64,000 nt of DNA, from assembly GCA_027924585.1 (NCBI GenBank), contig BSBM01000712.1, forward strand, positions 444,001-508,000. Reading direction: 5' to 3'. The DNA is from Larix kaempferi (lineage: Eukaryota; Streptophyta; Pinopsida; Pinales; Pinaceae). The notes beneath the pieces are model-generated. The model was not told the DNA's origin. It saw only the letters and a program-made list of their open reading frames with translations, and made no database searches. The position numbers were made by a program, and so were the translations under genes. Of this stretch, positions 22,695 through 34,558 are shown in pieces (the stretch's first letter is position 1; each line of letters opens with the position of its first letter).

Positions 22695-24009
22695 CTTGAA
22701 TATTTAGATCTCAAAATTTTATTTTTTGCTTTAGATCTTCATTTTGTTCATTTTAGTAAGTTTAAATCATAGATCTGCCATCCTAGACAACAGATCTATT
22801 GCTGCTCTGGATTTTGCCCCTTTTTATTGCCATTAATAGCCCGAAATCGTCATTTTCGGGTTCGTTTTTCGGCATCGGCGTACGGCTTTCGCCTCGCGGC
22901 TTTTTGCCCAACAGTCGCGCGGCTCATCGCGACTGTGCAGCTCGCCGCGGCTTCGCGGCCAATTTGCGCGCTGCACATCGCGGCTTCACAGACATTTTCC
23001 ACACTGCACATCGCGACTGTGTGATGAAATCCCGCGCTGCACATCGCAGCTTCACGGTCAAAACCCGCGCTGTCCATCGCGACTGTGTGACAGAAACCTG
23101 CGCGGTCCATCGCGGCTGTTCTGTCAAAACCCGTGATGCCAATTTTTTCCATTCGGCCAATCCGTTAAAAAATTAATTTTTTGATGTATTTTCTGCCCAC
23201 TTAGCTATTTTACAGTATCAAAAAATTCCAGCATTATTACATCCATTTAATCTTTTTACTATTTAGAATGCACATTTAAAAAAGTCTTTTTAAAAAATTT
23301 TGGAAATTGAAAGAAGGATTTATTTGCATTTTATCTAGATAAAATTTTTTACTATTTACTTCTTTGATATTTTTCCCATAGCAGAATTTTAAAAAGAAAT
23401 CCATTTCTTTCTTGAAGAAGTAATATTATTTGCTTTCCTATTTCAAAAGATCCTTTTTTTTTGAATAGTTTTTTGCAAAGCATTTAATTTCCATTTATTT
23501 CTTAAAGAAGTCATATTATTTGCTTTCCTATTTCAAAAGATCCTTTGTTTTTTGAATAGTTTTTGCAAAGCATTTAATTTTCAGTTTAAATACCACACGT
23601 GCACCCACTCAAACACATAATTTAAACTGAGCCTTAAAATTTACCCTAACTTCAAACCAACTTTTAACCCCACTTGGGGAGCACTTAAAAGAACTTTGTA
23701 GCTAGGTAGAACTGAGGGGATAGGTGTTCCAATAACACCCCTCAGTTATTACATTTGAGACATAGCTGTTGTCCATTAGGGAACCAAAATCTCCTAGTAT
23801 TTTTTGGCACGGTCACAACCAGTTTATCGGAAGGCCTCTCCCCTAGGAGGGTTGAAGTCGCGAGGATGGTTCCGGAAGCCTGAGTGGAATACCGAAATCC
23901 ATTCAGTAACCGAAGGGCTACCATTCGCAGTTCTCGGGATATCCCTGTATGGGGGTATTGCGGTAAAAGGACCAAACGACAGATTTACCTTTTCTGGACG
24001 TGTCATGAA
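22695..24009 (+). mobile_element. 5' leader of the Ogre/Tat-like element, truncated
   Basis: The sequence after the primer site shows no gag or pol. It contains a GC-rich minisatellite (22870-23155), an AT-rich stretch with a duplicated phrase (about 23400/23506), and a conserved-looking block at 23800-24000 (ggcctctcccctaggagggt, then tggttccggaagcctgag). It is cut at 24009, where the segmental-duplication copy 2 starts in the middle of the L1 remnant. Only the leader remains. Confidence 0.5.
22870..23155. repeat. GC-rich minisatellite of about 36 bp
   Basis: About seven degenerate units based on gcgctgcacatcgcgactgt occur. They give a 12-residue repeat in one frame (AVHRDCVTETCA-like). GC content is far above the surrounding sequence. 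The reading frames are a by-product of the repeat. Confidence 0.75.
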
Positions 24010-25330
24010 CGGACTTATAAATATTCCCAAAGAAATATACCACCTCTTTTGCAATATGTTTAAAACTTGTAGCCATTGAACCATATACCATATTGAATTG
24101 ATACATTTCCAGTGATTGGCATACTAGTGAAAGAATTTATTGTTTTAGTCACCAAACTTGAGCCATAATGCTCTTTTCTTTTGTATCCAATATAATTTCT
24201 TGTCAAATAATATATTTATCTTTTTTTCTTCTAGTGTTGAAACCTCTTATTTTGGTTTTGCTATAATAAATCCAAAACCATAATTGTTATACAAATCTAC
24301 TAGTCTTGCATCAACTTCAATAAGAAAATTGTCATCTTTTGTCGTTTTAGCGATAAACCATTTAATGGATTCATGCTTAGCCATTTTTTTTTTCAAATTG
24401 TGTAGTAGTAGATTCTTTGAATGAACCATCAAAAGGTACCCATACCTCCTTAATTATCTTCTTGATAAGGTCTTCATACTGCAACCAACCTGGATTAAAT
24501 TTGAAAAGGCTTAGGGTATTTTTATTTGTTGATAGTGATTCCATCAATAGTAGGAGGTATTCTTAGTCTCCTCCACAACTAATCCATTGTATAAGCCTTA
24601 TCGATTCCTCCAACCATGGATTGGATATCAAAAACTTGTCCAACCTTTTACATATTCTCTAAATTCATGATGTTTTATTCCTCCATGTAGGATATCAATT
24701 TGTTGGTTATACATTGCCCAAATATTATTGATTCTTGCAACCATAGCTCAGATATAAAAACAACGTCCAACCTTTTTCCTATTCTCTTAATTCCTAATTT
24801 TTTGTTCCTCTAGGAACAAGACAATTTTGTTGGCTCAACATTAATCACACTTGAGACCTCTAGTTTTCTTATAAAATAACTAGATAAGGATTCCACTTGA
24901 GCCATGGGGGCCTAGATCTCTCAAGTCCCCAAAGTATAGAAATTTAGATTACCTATGATTGTCAATTCCTTATTCATCCAACCCAACTGAAAACCTCGTC
25001 TTGGTATGAAAGTCTATCATTGCAAGGCCTACATATATTTAAAACTATAAACTCATTCCCTATATCCTAAGAGTACAAAACTATTATTAAACCAAAATAG
25101 AAGGACCAATAGTTAGAGAAACGTAGGGTTCTTTTCTTCCACCCAAAGATATGACCCCAAATCTTCCCTTGGAGTCAGTCTACATAAAATCCAAACCCTC
25201 TAAGGATTTTTCTAATTATAAAAGTATTTTCCCTCCCTCTGACATTATTTCTTGTAGAAGGACTGCATCAGGGGTTATGCGCCTCCAAAACCATTTTTAA
25301 AGCCAATGTTTTGGAAGGATTGTCCAAGCC
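24010..25330 (-). pseudogene. L1-type LINE ORF2 remnant, copy 2 (truncated)
   Basis: This is the same endonuclease and linker remnant as at 12531-14020, with the endonuclease-like part at about 25320-24870 and the linker at about 24540-24300. Its RT start is lost because the duplication breakpoint at 24010 falls inside FFGNIYKS. Stops and frameshifts are shared with copy 1, so the LINE was already dead when the block was duplicated. Confidence 0.75.
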
Positions 25331-26809
25331 ATTGCAATTTAGGGATAGAATCATTCATCACCCATTGTAGGGTCATTGGTTGTTCAAAGATCCCCTTCCA
25401 AAGATATTTGTTTCCAAGACATGATTCCATTGCTAGCTTTATTTTGAGCCTATGATATATAGGATTTTATACCTCTACCATCTCCTTTTGGCCCTCTACC
25501 TTCAACAACAACTAGACCACCTTTGACACCTCAATAAAAAATACTAACCCCTTATTTTCTAGGATGGAGGTTATATATCATATTCTCTTCCTTTCCATCC
25601 TCAGTTAGATCCCTTTAATTTTTATTTATCATCACTCATGTTTATATATGAAGATGTATTTCAATCTTTCTTACCTAATTTTTAGGAATGCTAATTAAAG
25701 GGACATAGAGGGAACCCCTTATCCTAGATAAACCCTATAAAAATTCAACCTTCTCCCAATCACTAGTCTCACTTATATCTAATTATTTTCACATGACCTC
25801 AAAACAATATTTCATTCTAGAAAGAAATTAAATTTAGAGGGTTCATCTGTTTTTAATGCTTACTTGAACCTAATGATGGCGATCTAGAAGAAAACATCTT
25901 ATTTTTACATTCCATTTACCTTGACTGTCCAACAAAAACCATTTACCTTGATTGTGATCTAGAAGAAACATCTCATGGTGGTCAATATTTCCCCATTTAC
26001 GTTGACTATCCAACAAAAAATTGTGTTGATAAAAGATATCAATCTCTTTCACAACAACATATTTAAATGAATTCAAATAATAGTTGACCCTTTTTTCAAA
26101 TTTTGTATTTCAAATTGGTTAGTTATCTTGAGACATATCATCAATATATTAGTCAAGAATGAATGAAAAATATAGAAAAATTTATTGATCCATATAATAC
26201 TATCTCCTCCCATGGTCACCTAGAACATGTTAGAGGTCATATTTTATTTTCTATGGCTGTTAAAAATTCAAAACAACACCCACAATAGACCTATAACAAC
26301 TTGATGGATTTGTAGAAAATGCTACATGCATTCCATAGAGAATTCTACAGGTTTGATAAGAAATCAATTTATATAAATTATGATTTGGGTATTTAATATT
26401 CTTTATGGGTGTGTCTATCCCAATGTAATTATCCCTTCTACCAAAAATATCGAATACCCAGTTCACAGATCTTAAGATATGACCAAATCATTAACTGGGC
26501 ATTTATAACCTGCATTGTTGGGGTTGCCAATTAAGAGGCTAGTAATATAATATTCTGTGAATAATTTACATTGTATATCATCAAAATGGAGTTCTTTGTA
26601 ACTCAAATAAAATTGAATATGTGAACCAATATATGCATCAATGAACCACTGAAATGAATCAAGCTTTATAACTTTAAATATTGATGAACAATTGATGAAA
26701 ATCTACGCATTTTCCATACTTTAATTTCGATCTAGTACTTGTTCAAATCCCTATGTTTTCTTTTCTATCGTATAATAATTTGGAAGCAACATTTATTTGT
26801 GTAGGAAAT
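24010..26809. repeat. Segmental duplication, copy 2, left arm
   Basis: This is the counterpart of 12704-15501, starting abruptly at ggacttataaatattccc after the Ogre/Tat-like leader and ending at the solo LTR. Identity is very high by eye, with scattered substitutions such as attcttagcc versus atgcttagcc. Confidence 0.9.
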
Positions 26810-28835
26810 TGTAATGTCCCTTATTAGGAGTTTTATTAAAATTGCAATTTTCCACTTTTTTCCTTGGTTCGACCTTTGACTAGTTTCGATCTCTAGGTCC
26901 CAAATTTGCCCCAAATGATCCCAAATCTTCTGAGAAGGTATATGAATGATATTATAACATACATATGTGTTTCAGGGATGCCTTTGTACCTTTAAAACAC
27001 TTCTGCAAATACTCTTTCAATTCTGGTCAATGTAGGTAACTTTACTAGTGATTTCCCTTTGACTAGTATTGGTCTCTAGGTCTCAAATTGACTCCAAATG
27101 CCTTCAAATCTTCAAGGAAGGTTTATGAATGATATTCGGAATTGAATATTATGTTCAGGGATAACATATGGCCACCAAAATACCTCTGAAAACTCTCTTA
27201 AGATTCTGGACCAAGTATGCAATTTTACGAGTAATTTGGGGTTCAAATCCCCCTAAGGTAAGTACTGAAAATGGCTTCCCAAATGCCTCCAAACCCACTC
27301 AAATTTATGAAAATAGGTAAGTAATGTGTTAAGTATGTTATTAAGGTCTCATATGCACCATTAATGGTTTATTACAACTGTTCTCACCCTCTCCCATTCA
27401 ACTGCAAAAATCCCCAATTCGACCCTTGGGGAAATGGCACTATTTCTTCTCCCAATGCAATTAAACTGAGTACAAATGCTTCAAATGCTCAAGTACAGTA
27501 CATGAAACTTGTATAAGACATCCATGGCAGTATATTTATCACAAATATATCAGATAATCATGCATTCATTCGAAATCATCATCAATACATTGGCTCACAA
27601 CAAGGTAGTGGGGAAATGGCATTGTTCTTCCATTAAAAATGAGATTTATACATTTCTACTTGGAATTTCGACCTGAAACTTTTTGGAGATGAAGAACAGA
27701 GTATTAAATTCATATTAAAAAATAAATGGGGCATTAGAAGCTCCCCCAAAGAGTACAATATCTCACCAAAAACACCCTCCCTCAAGGATCAAGAATATGC
27801 CATCAAAACCGGAAATGGTTGAAGGAGCGAGCTGCAATAGTAGAAACCATGAGCTTCCCTATATATTACACCTGCAAATAAATACTCCATCAAATCTCCA
27901 AATTAAAGGTATGAATGGCCTTTCCAATTGCCAACTTGGATGGGAATCTTTCACCCTCGAAATTGGCTAAGGCAAGAAACTAGTCATCCACTAGCTCTCC
28001 CTCTTCACAATTGCAATTGAAAATTCTACAAATGATCAAAAGCTGGTTTCATTCTTTGTTATTGACATTTATAAACTTCTTATGTCTTCCATGGGTCGAA
28101 TTCCTTCCAAGAGACTCATGCCAACTCATGTTGGGAAGAGATTCCAAAGAACGCCACTTGCACAACAATTCCTAGTCTCCCACTTCCACCAAATCACATG
28201 TGGAAGCATCTTAGCTTCCCTAACACCCTTGAGCGCCCTATTGGAGTCTATTTTTAGCTCTGACATGTCATATATGTCATATGTCAGCCTTCAGTTCTGA
28301 TTTGTGTCATGGGTGTCATAGCATCTTCATTATTGTTGTCATAGAGCTAGGGAATCTAGCCCAAGTGTCTCACTAGCTCCAAATTGCCCCTTCCTCTTCC
28401 ATGGGAGTTACTCTTCCTCTATATTTCTACCTTGGATGAGTCATGCAATGAATAATACATTTTGGACTCCCCCAAGTATGTTACCATTCACCTTGAATTC
28501 GAATTGGTGAGAGAATGATGCCAAATGTAGTGGGGAAATCTAGCCATATGTGGGTCCCACTTCCTCCATGTGTCTTCATGATGAAATGCCACTTTTATTT
28601 TCACTTGTATATATTGATTTAGATCCTTTATTAAATATTTATTCCATTCTAATGTTCAAACATCATTTATTATCCCCATTATTCCAAATCCCAAAGCTTC
28701 CACCCCAAACCTAGGAAACTAGTAATTTTCCTCGTTGGCAATTATTTGACCTTTAGCATCAATTTGACAAACTCTAATGAATAGAGCCAATGTGATTAGG
28801 CCATTGTGACCCAATACCAAATTTGGGACATGACA
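26810..28835 (-). mobile_element. Solo LTR of the non-autonomous element
   Basis: This 2026-bp LTR is the third copy of the repeat at 15502 and 19049. Flanks are GAAAT on the left (26805-26809) and TAAAT on the right (28836-28840), one base off a perfect 5-bp target duplication. Beyond that, both flanks equal those of the complete element in copy 1. It is therefore the same insertion reduced to one LTR by recombination after the block was duplicated, or before it in the lineage of this copy. Confidence 0.9.
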
Positions 28836-29170
28836 TAAATTATTCTACAACAACTTCTTCCGCTACAGGTTCTTGTGGAGCAACATATTCTTCTTTTTAC
28901 AATAGTCTCCTAAGCTTGTCCATGTGTACTAGTTGTTTTTTTCTTCTATTGTTGGTTCTTGTGGAGTAGTAGCTATGTCTTCTTCTACTTGTTTCATTGG
29001 TTCTAGTGGAGCAATAACTATGTCTTCTTCTACTTCTAGTGTTGGTTCTTGTGGAGCAAAAATAGTGTCTTCTCTTCTAATAGTTTCATCAACAACAACA
29101 CTTAACCTTGTTCATCTTCTCTTTGGGTTTGTTAAAATGGAATTAACTTATGGAAGTAGAGTACAATGAT
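28836..29170 (-). repeat. Right arm of duplication and short coding-like tandem repeats
   Basis: The first 105 bp match 21075-21179. Then about three units of roughly 51 bp follow (phrases ggttcttgtggagca and atgtcttcttctacttct). On the minus strand they read as EEDIVIAPLEP and TTPQEPT, an acidic/proline repeat. Such repeats occur in retroelement polyproteins, but nothing nearby confirms a family. Confidence 0.5.
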
Positions 29171-32100
29171 GTCATGGTTCAAATGGAATGGTGAAGGATA
29201 TGAATAGAAAAATGATCGTAATGATTTGTCATGATAGGTAAATTCATGATTAATGTCTCCCCCCTCTCTTTGAATAATTTTTCCATCCTTGTAAAACTGA
29301 AAAATATTAGTAAGGAAGTAGGCCATAAGAAACAATTAGTGAAGGCTTAAGTGATTTTCCAAATACAAACCCATAGCATTCAATCAATCTGAAAAAAATG
29401 TTTGAAATAAGAAACGTGCGTACACCTATCTATGAAGTCAATGAAGAAATTTTGGATTTGTACATGCATGCAGTTGGAATGGGAGTAAATACCCTGAAAC
29501 CCCCCATCTCTTTCAATGGTATCTTAAGGCCTCAAAAAACAATTATAAAGGGGATTCCTCCTTTCTCATAGGTAGATGTCAACCAAGGAATCAAATACAT
29601 GGGATTATCCTTGAAACCAAATGGTTATGGTTTCCACAATTGGATTTGGTTGTGCACAAAGATTGAGAACAAGCTTGTTGTATGAACTTGTGGAGTAATA
29701 GGAGGATATCCTTACATGGTAGAGTTACTTTAGTAAAAGACGTTTTACCCTTCGTCGACGATACCACCGCTTAGATTTATTTTTTATAAACCCAAGTATG
29801 AAACGATTGCCTCCTACTAGTTAAACCAATTTACCAATTTCATAATTGCCCAAACCCCCAAAATATCCCCCTCCAAAATTCCGCGTAGAATGGGAATGAG
29901 TGGCTACCGTAGTACGATTATCCTACAACACAAATTGAAAACTCGATGCCTACACTATTGATTGTAGACTTGACAACATAATACTAAGGAGCAGTCATCG
30001 TATCTATTTATCATTCTTATTCTGATTTGCCCAATTCTTCTATAATTTAAATACTTCCCCACGGCCATTACTAGGGAAATTAAGCTTTTGGAGACCAATG
30101 CTAAAATACTGTAAAAGTCGAACAAGGGTTGATTATTTAGGGAGTTATCTCATAATTGGATTAAAGAATCCGGAAATATAGCTTGCTTTGGTTATTACAT
30201 TATAAGACTCTACTCGCCTACTATGCGATGCCTTGCGTAGCAACATTCTATTGACGATAGGGGATATGTTCGTTAAGGAGTGATAGCCAGGGCCAAGGAG
30301 GGACAGGGAAGAAGGATTTCGGGATGGAAGGTGACATGGGTGCCTTGTTCTGGTCGAACTGGGGCGAGCATAAGCGAAGCAAGGAGCGTAGAAGATAGCT
30401 AATTGTGAACTCACTAGAATAAAATGCCCTTACTTAACTTAGTGGAAATAAAGGGCGTAGCGTCAGTGGTCTACTTACCTTCAGTGATCAAATTTGAAGG
30501 GTGGGGCTTAATTTCAATTGGAAGGGTATTTGTTCTGGGAGCCCTTTAAAGATGAGGGGCAATATAAATAATTGTACTTTAATTGACAAGTATAAATCAA
30601 TTAAACCTTCCCCTAAAAAAAGTGTAAAAACAAAATATTGCCCATCCAAATTTTTATAATCTTAACCAATTGAGCACTCCTTAATATCTACATGAAAAAA
30701 CAATGTATTTTCAACAAAACCTAATTTGAACATGTTAATTTGACATACATGTAACATTAATTTTATATTTGATTAAAATAACAACTATTCTGTTGTATTT
30801 TTCCTGGGTTGGAACACACTTCATTATACATAAAAACTACTTAGACTATGCAATAACCATATTGGGGCATCCACATGATCTTATGCATAGTGTAGTAGGT
30901 TGTAACTAGGTATAGCCTTAAAATAAAACTAGAACCATCAGAAAATTACTTATTGTTAACTATGTACAAAAGGAAGCCACTAAGCAAAACGAGGTTATAA
31001 TAAACCTACAACCAAAAAATACATATAAAAGCAACCAAAAAATTAAATCAAACTGGAGAGAGGGAAACCATCCAAGCCCGAGGAATGTAATAATGATGGG
31101 CATTGGACACCTAACAAAAAATAATACATAGCTCAGAAAACATTAAAAAAAATCCTCCATACCAAGTAAGTTAGCAACACTAGCATCATAATGGCCGGGG
31201 CATCAAATTTTGTTGTTCAACACTTGTCGCGACAACATACATGCATGGGATGGAGGGGAAATGGAATCAATCCTCAGTCAGCTGGAGCCTTGCAACTCAC
31301 TGCATGTTTGAGTCTCGGCAATCTTCCTTTTAAATTGAACCAGAATACCAAAAGAAGTTTGTTAATGGCTCGATTTGAGAAAATTCTAGATGTCAGTAAT
31401 TAAGAGCTTAAGGCTCTAAAATTTGTTGTGTTTTGTAACAATCCACGATTCGGCGTATTCGCAGTCACTAGCATGAAATTTAATAAGTTATTTAATGAAA
31501 AGATTTAATGTATCTACCTATATGTCGAAACTGTTTTTCGTGCTAATGCGGGCCACTATCCTCCTTATTGTCTTACTAAAATGCATGAGAATAAGGAAGA
31601 AGACTTCACCTTCAAAGAGTGCCTTACAATCACATTGGCAAGGAGTGATAAGAAGATCACACAATCCTACGTGTCAAATCTCAGTTGATAGTCTCAATTA
31701 AGACTTATATGGTAAATTTAATATAATGCTTACTTGTAGTTGTCTCTTACTCTTTGCGTCTTGACACATTTGATATTTTATGGTTGTCTCTGCACCTTGA
31801 CCCAATTGACATTATAAGGTGAGGATGAGCATGCACAATAATCCCTAGTTATGACTATGAGATGATGATTTAAAGAGAAGAGGATGTAAATACAAGTAAT
31901 TTTTATACGTATTTTGGTGGCGAGTCTCGAAGACAAATGTGATGAGAAACCACATATGTTTGGAAGGATGGAGGGGGATTACATCATAATCATGCCACCG
32001 ATCAAATTGAAGACAATTCTTGAGCCAAAAATTGTTTTTTTTTTAAATTTTATTAATAACCACTGTGGTGCTCTGGTCCAAATGTTTTTTTCTAACTCAT

Positions 32101-32880
32101 TGTTTCTCCATATCGTGTGTCAAGTGCCACCTCTCTATATCAATGCATAAATCAACCTCTACACGGTTTGTGGTCCTAGCTACATGCCATTATTTGTAGT
32201 TGCATGCCATTGAGTGTTGTTTAGAGTTGTTGTGATTCCATGACATTCATGTAAGAAATGAAGTCTTGTATAGGAGGAGTCATCAAACCGTCCATTTGAA
32301 TTTCATTTTGACGAAAAATGAGTGGACATTGGTAGCGGCCAGGTTCACATAGGTAGTAGGTACAACGTTTCGGGCTCGTTTTGGGCCTAGTAGTAGACTA
32401 GTAATGGTTCTCTATTGTTACAATCGTTGTCGCTCACACATTATCACATCTTAGATATAATCCCGAGGTGACTTGGGATTCAGAGTCAAATCCCAGTTGT
32501 CACTACCTTGTAGTTGTCAGTCATGACTGGTCATCTTGCACATCTGGTGAGTGAGTGATTATAATTTATGATATTTCCAATATTTTGAATGACGAGTCTA
32601 ATTTTATAGCATAGGAATTTCAACATAAAAATTGAAATTTATATGGATGGGTAATTTCAAATGTTTTCCTTCTTAATTGGAAGGGTAAACTGCATATTTT
32701 AAATTTTTTTTGAAGGGCAATTTTAACATTACACTTCTAGGAAGGGTTCAAATTTGAATGCTGCTTACCTTCCTTTATACAAGAGGTATATTTCCTTGCT
32801 GACGTCGATAGATTGACTGGAATGCCTTGTGTAGCGGATGCATTTTCTTGACCCAGTCTTTAGTTAGGAAGGACCGAGTC
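29171..32880. other. Unassigned sequence
   Basis: No recognisable gene is seen. Short open frames of 60-90 codons (for example 31191-31403, 31495-31701 and 31914-32150) have no familiar motif. A stretch at about 29740-30500 differs in texture: it is less AT-rich and shows phrases such as gcgaagcaaggagcgtag and aaagggcgtagcgtc, reminiscent of plant mitochondrial DNA. It is discussed as a finding. Confidence 0.45.
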
Positions 32881-32884
32881 CATC

Positions 32885-34553
32885 TTCTTGGGCACGATAC
32901 CAATATACCCACTTCAATTTCATGGATACCCTGGAAAGGTCCTATGTGATGGATCAATGTGTCATTCATGGATTTAGATGTAGCTTTACTTCCCTTGGGA
33001 CCTAAGGCCCAAGTTTACTCCCTTGACTGTGTTTAAAACCCTAGTACCATGCATACCTAGTGCACACAAATTTTGAATGCTACCCATATCCCCATTTGAA
33101 GGCCATAAATACCATCAAGAATTCATTTATGGTGGTTCAAGGCATCATTCCAAGACCATGAGCCCTATAGTGGTATTTATAAGAGATTAATGTCCTAGCT
33201 TCCTTCACCAACCATGGTTAACACCCGATAACCCATCCCTGGTGCTCAAAAATTGATAATGGTACCCATATCCACCCTCAAAGGTCAAGGATACACTCAA
33301 GAGATGGTGTGTGGTGGTTCTTAATGACATTATTAGTCCTAGATTCCTAGAAGCTTATTTTATGGCCTACTAAGGCCTATGTTCCTACCCCCTGCCATGT
33401 ATATGCTATCATGACCCAATCCTTGTACTAAAATCCTTCTAATGGAGCCCATACCCCCTATCAGAGTCCATATATCCCACCAAAGGATCAAACACCTAGA
33501 TACTGGGTATTCAAAACCTCCTAGTGGCACCAATATAACCACTTCAAGTCCATCGATACCCTGGAAAGGTCCTCTGTGATGGCTCAATGTTTCATTCATG
33601 GATTTAGATGTAGCTTTACTTTGTTTGGGACCTAAGGCCCAATTTTACTCCCTTGACCATGTTTAAAACCCTAGTACCATTCATACCTAGTGCAAAAAAT
33701 CTTTGAATGTTGCCCATATCCCCATTTGAATGCCGTAAATACCCTCAAGAAGTCATCTATGGTGGTTCAAGGCATCATTCCAAGACCATGAGCCCTATAG
33801 TTGTATTTATAAGAGCCTAATGCCTGAGCTTCCTTCACCAACCATGGTTAACACCCAGGAACCCATACCTAGTGCTCACAAACTGATAATCATACCCATA
33901 TCTACCCTTAAAGGTCAATGATACACTCAAGAGACGTTGAGTGGTGGTTTTTGGTGAGATTCTTAGTCCTAGATGTCTGGAAGCTTATTTTAGGGCCTAC
34001 TAAGGCCTATGTTCCTACCCCCTACCATGTCTATTCTTCCATGATCCAATCCTAGTACTAAAAACCTTCTAATAGAGCTCATACCCCCTCTCAGAGGCCA
34101 TATATCCCACCAAAGGCTTGAAAACTTGGATACTGGGTATTGAAAACTTCCTAGTGGAACCAATATACCCACTTCAAGTCCATGGATACCCTGGAAATGT
34201 CCTCTATGATGGAACAATGTCTCATTCATGTATTTATATGTATCTTTACTTCCTTTAGGACCTAAGGCCCAATTTTACTCACTTGACCGTGTTTAAAACC
34301 CTAGTACCATGCATACCTAGTGCACAATGTTTTTTGAATGCTGCCCATATCCCCATTTAAAGGCCATAAATACCATAAAGAATTCATCTATGGTGGTTAA
34401 ATGCATCATTCCAATACCATGAGCCATATAGTGGTGCTTTTAAGAGCCTAATGCCTTAGCTTCCTTCACCAACCATGGTTAACACCTGGGAACCCATCCC
34501 TAGTGCTCACCATGACACAATCCTAAATTACTAAAAACCTTCTTATAGAGCCC
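32885..34553. repeat. Tandem array of about 180-bp monomers with a roughly 630-bp higher-order unit (left part)
   Basis: Related phrases of the type cccatatccccatttgaagg recur at about 33080, 33255, 33440, 33529, 33713, 33893, 34076, 34160 and 34345. The steps are near 180 bp, with every fourth one near 85 bp. The pattern of steps (180, 180, 180, 85) repeats at about 630 bp. Units one period apart are clearly more alike than neighbouring monomers, which is higher-order organisation. A monomer is missing near 34510. Minus-strand frames such as 33360-33599 and 33990-34229 are repeat shadows. Confidence 0.8.
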
Positions 34554-34558
34554 ATATC
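34554..34558. repeat. Target site duplication of the Ty3/gypsy element, left copy
   Basis: ATATC precedes the 5' LTR and is repeated exactly at 55888-55892 after the 3' LTR, as expected for a 5-bp stagger by a Ty3/gypsy integrase. The site lies inside a monomer of the tandem array. Confidence 0.95.

Noticed and set aside
22799-23176. GC-rich frames encoding 12-residue repeats
   Set aside because: They come from a 36-bp minisatellite in the leader of an LTR element. Several frames on both strands are open for the same reason.
33360-34229. Paired 79-codon minus-strand frames starting MNETL
   Set aside because: They are the same position in successive 630-bp higher-order units, so similarity reflects the tandem repeat and not a gene family.
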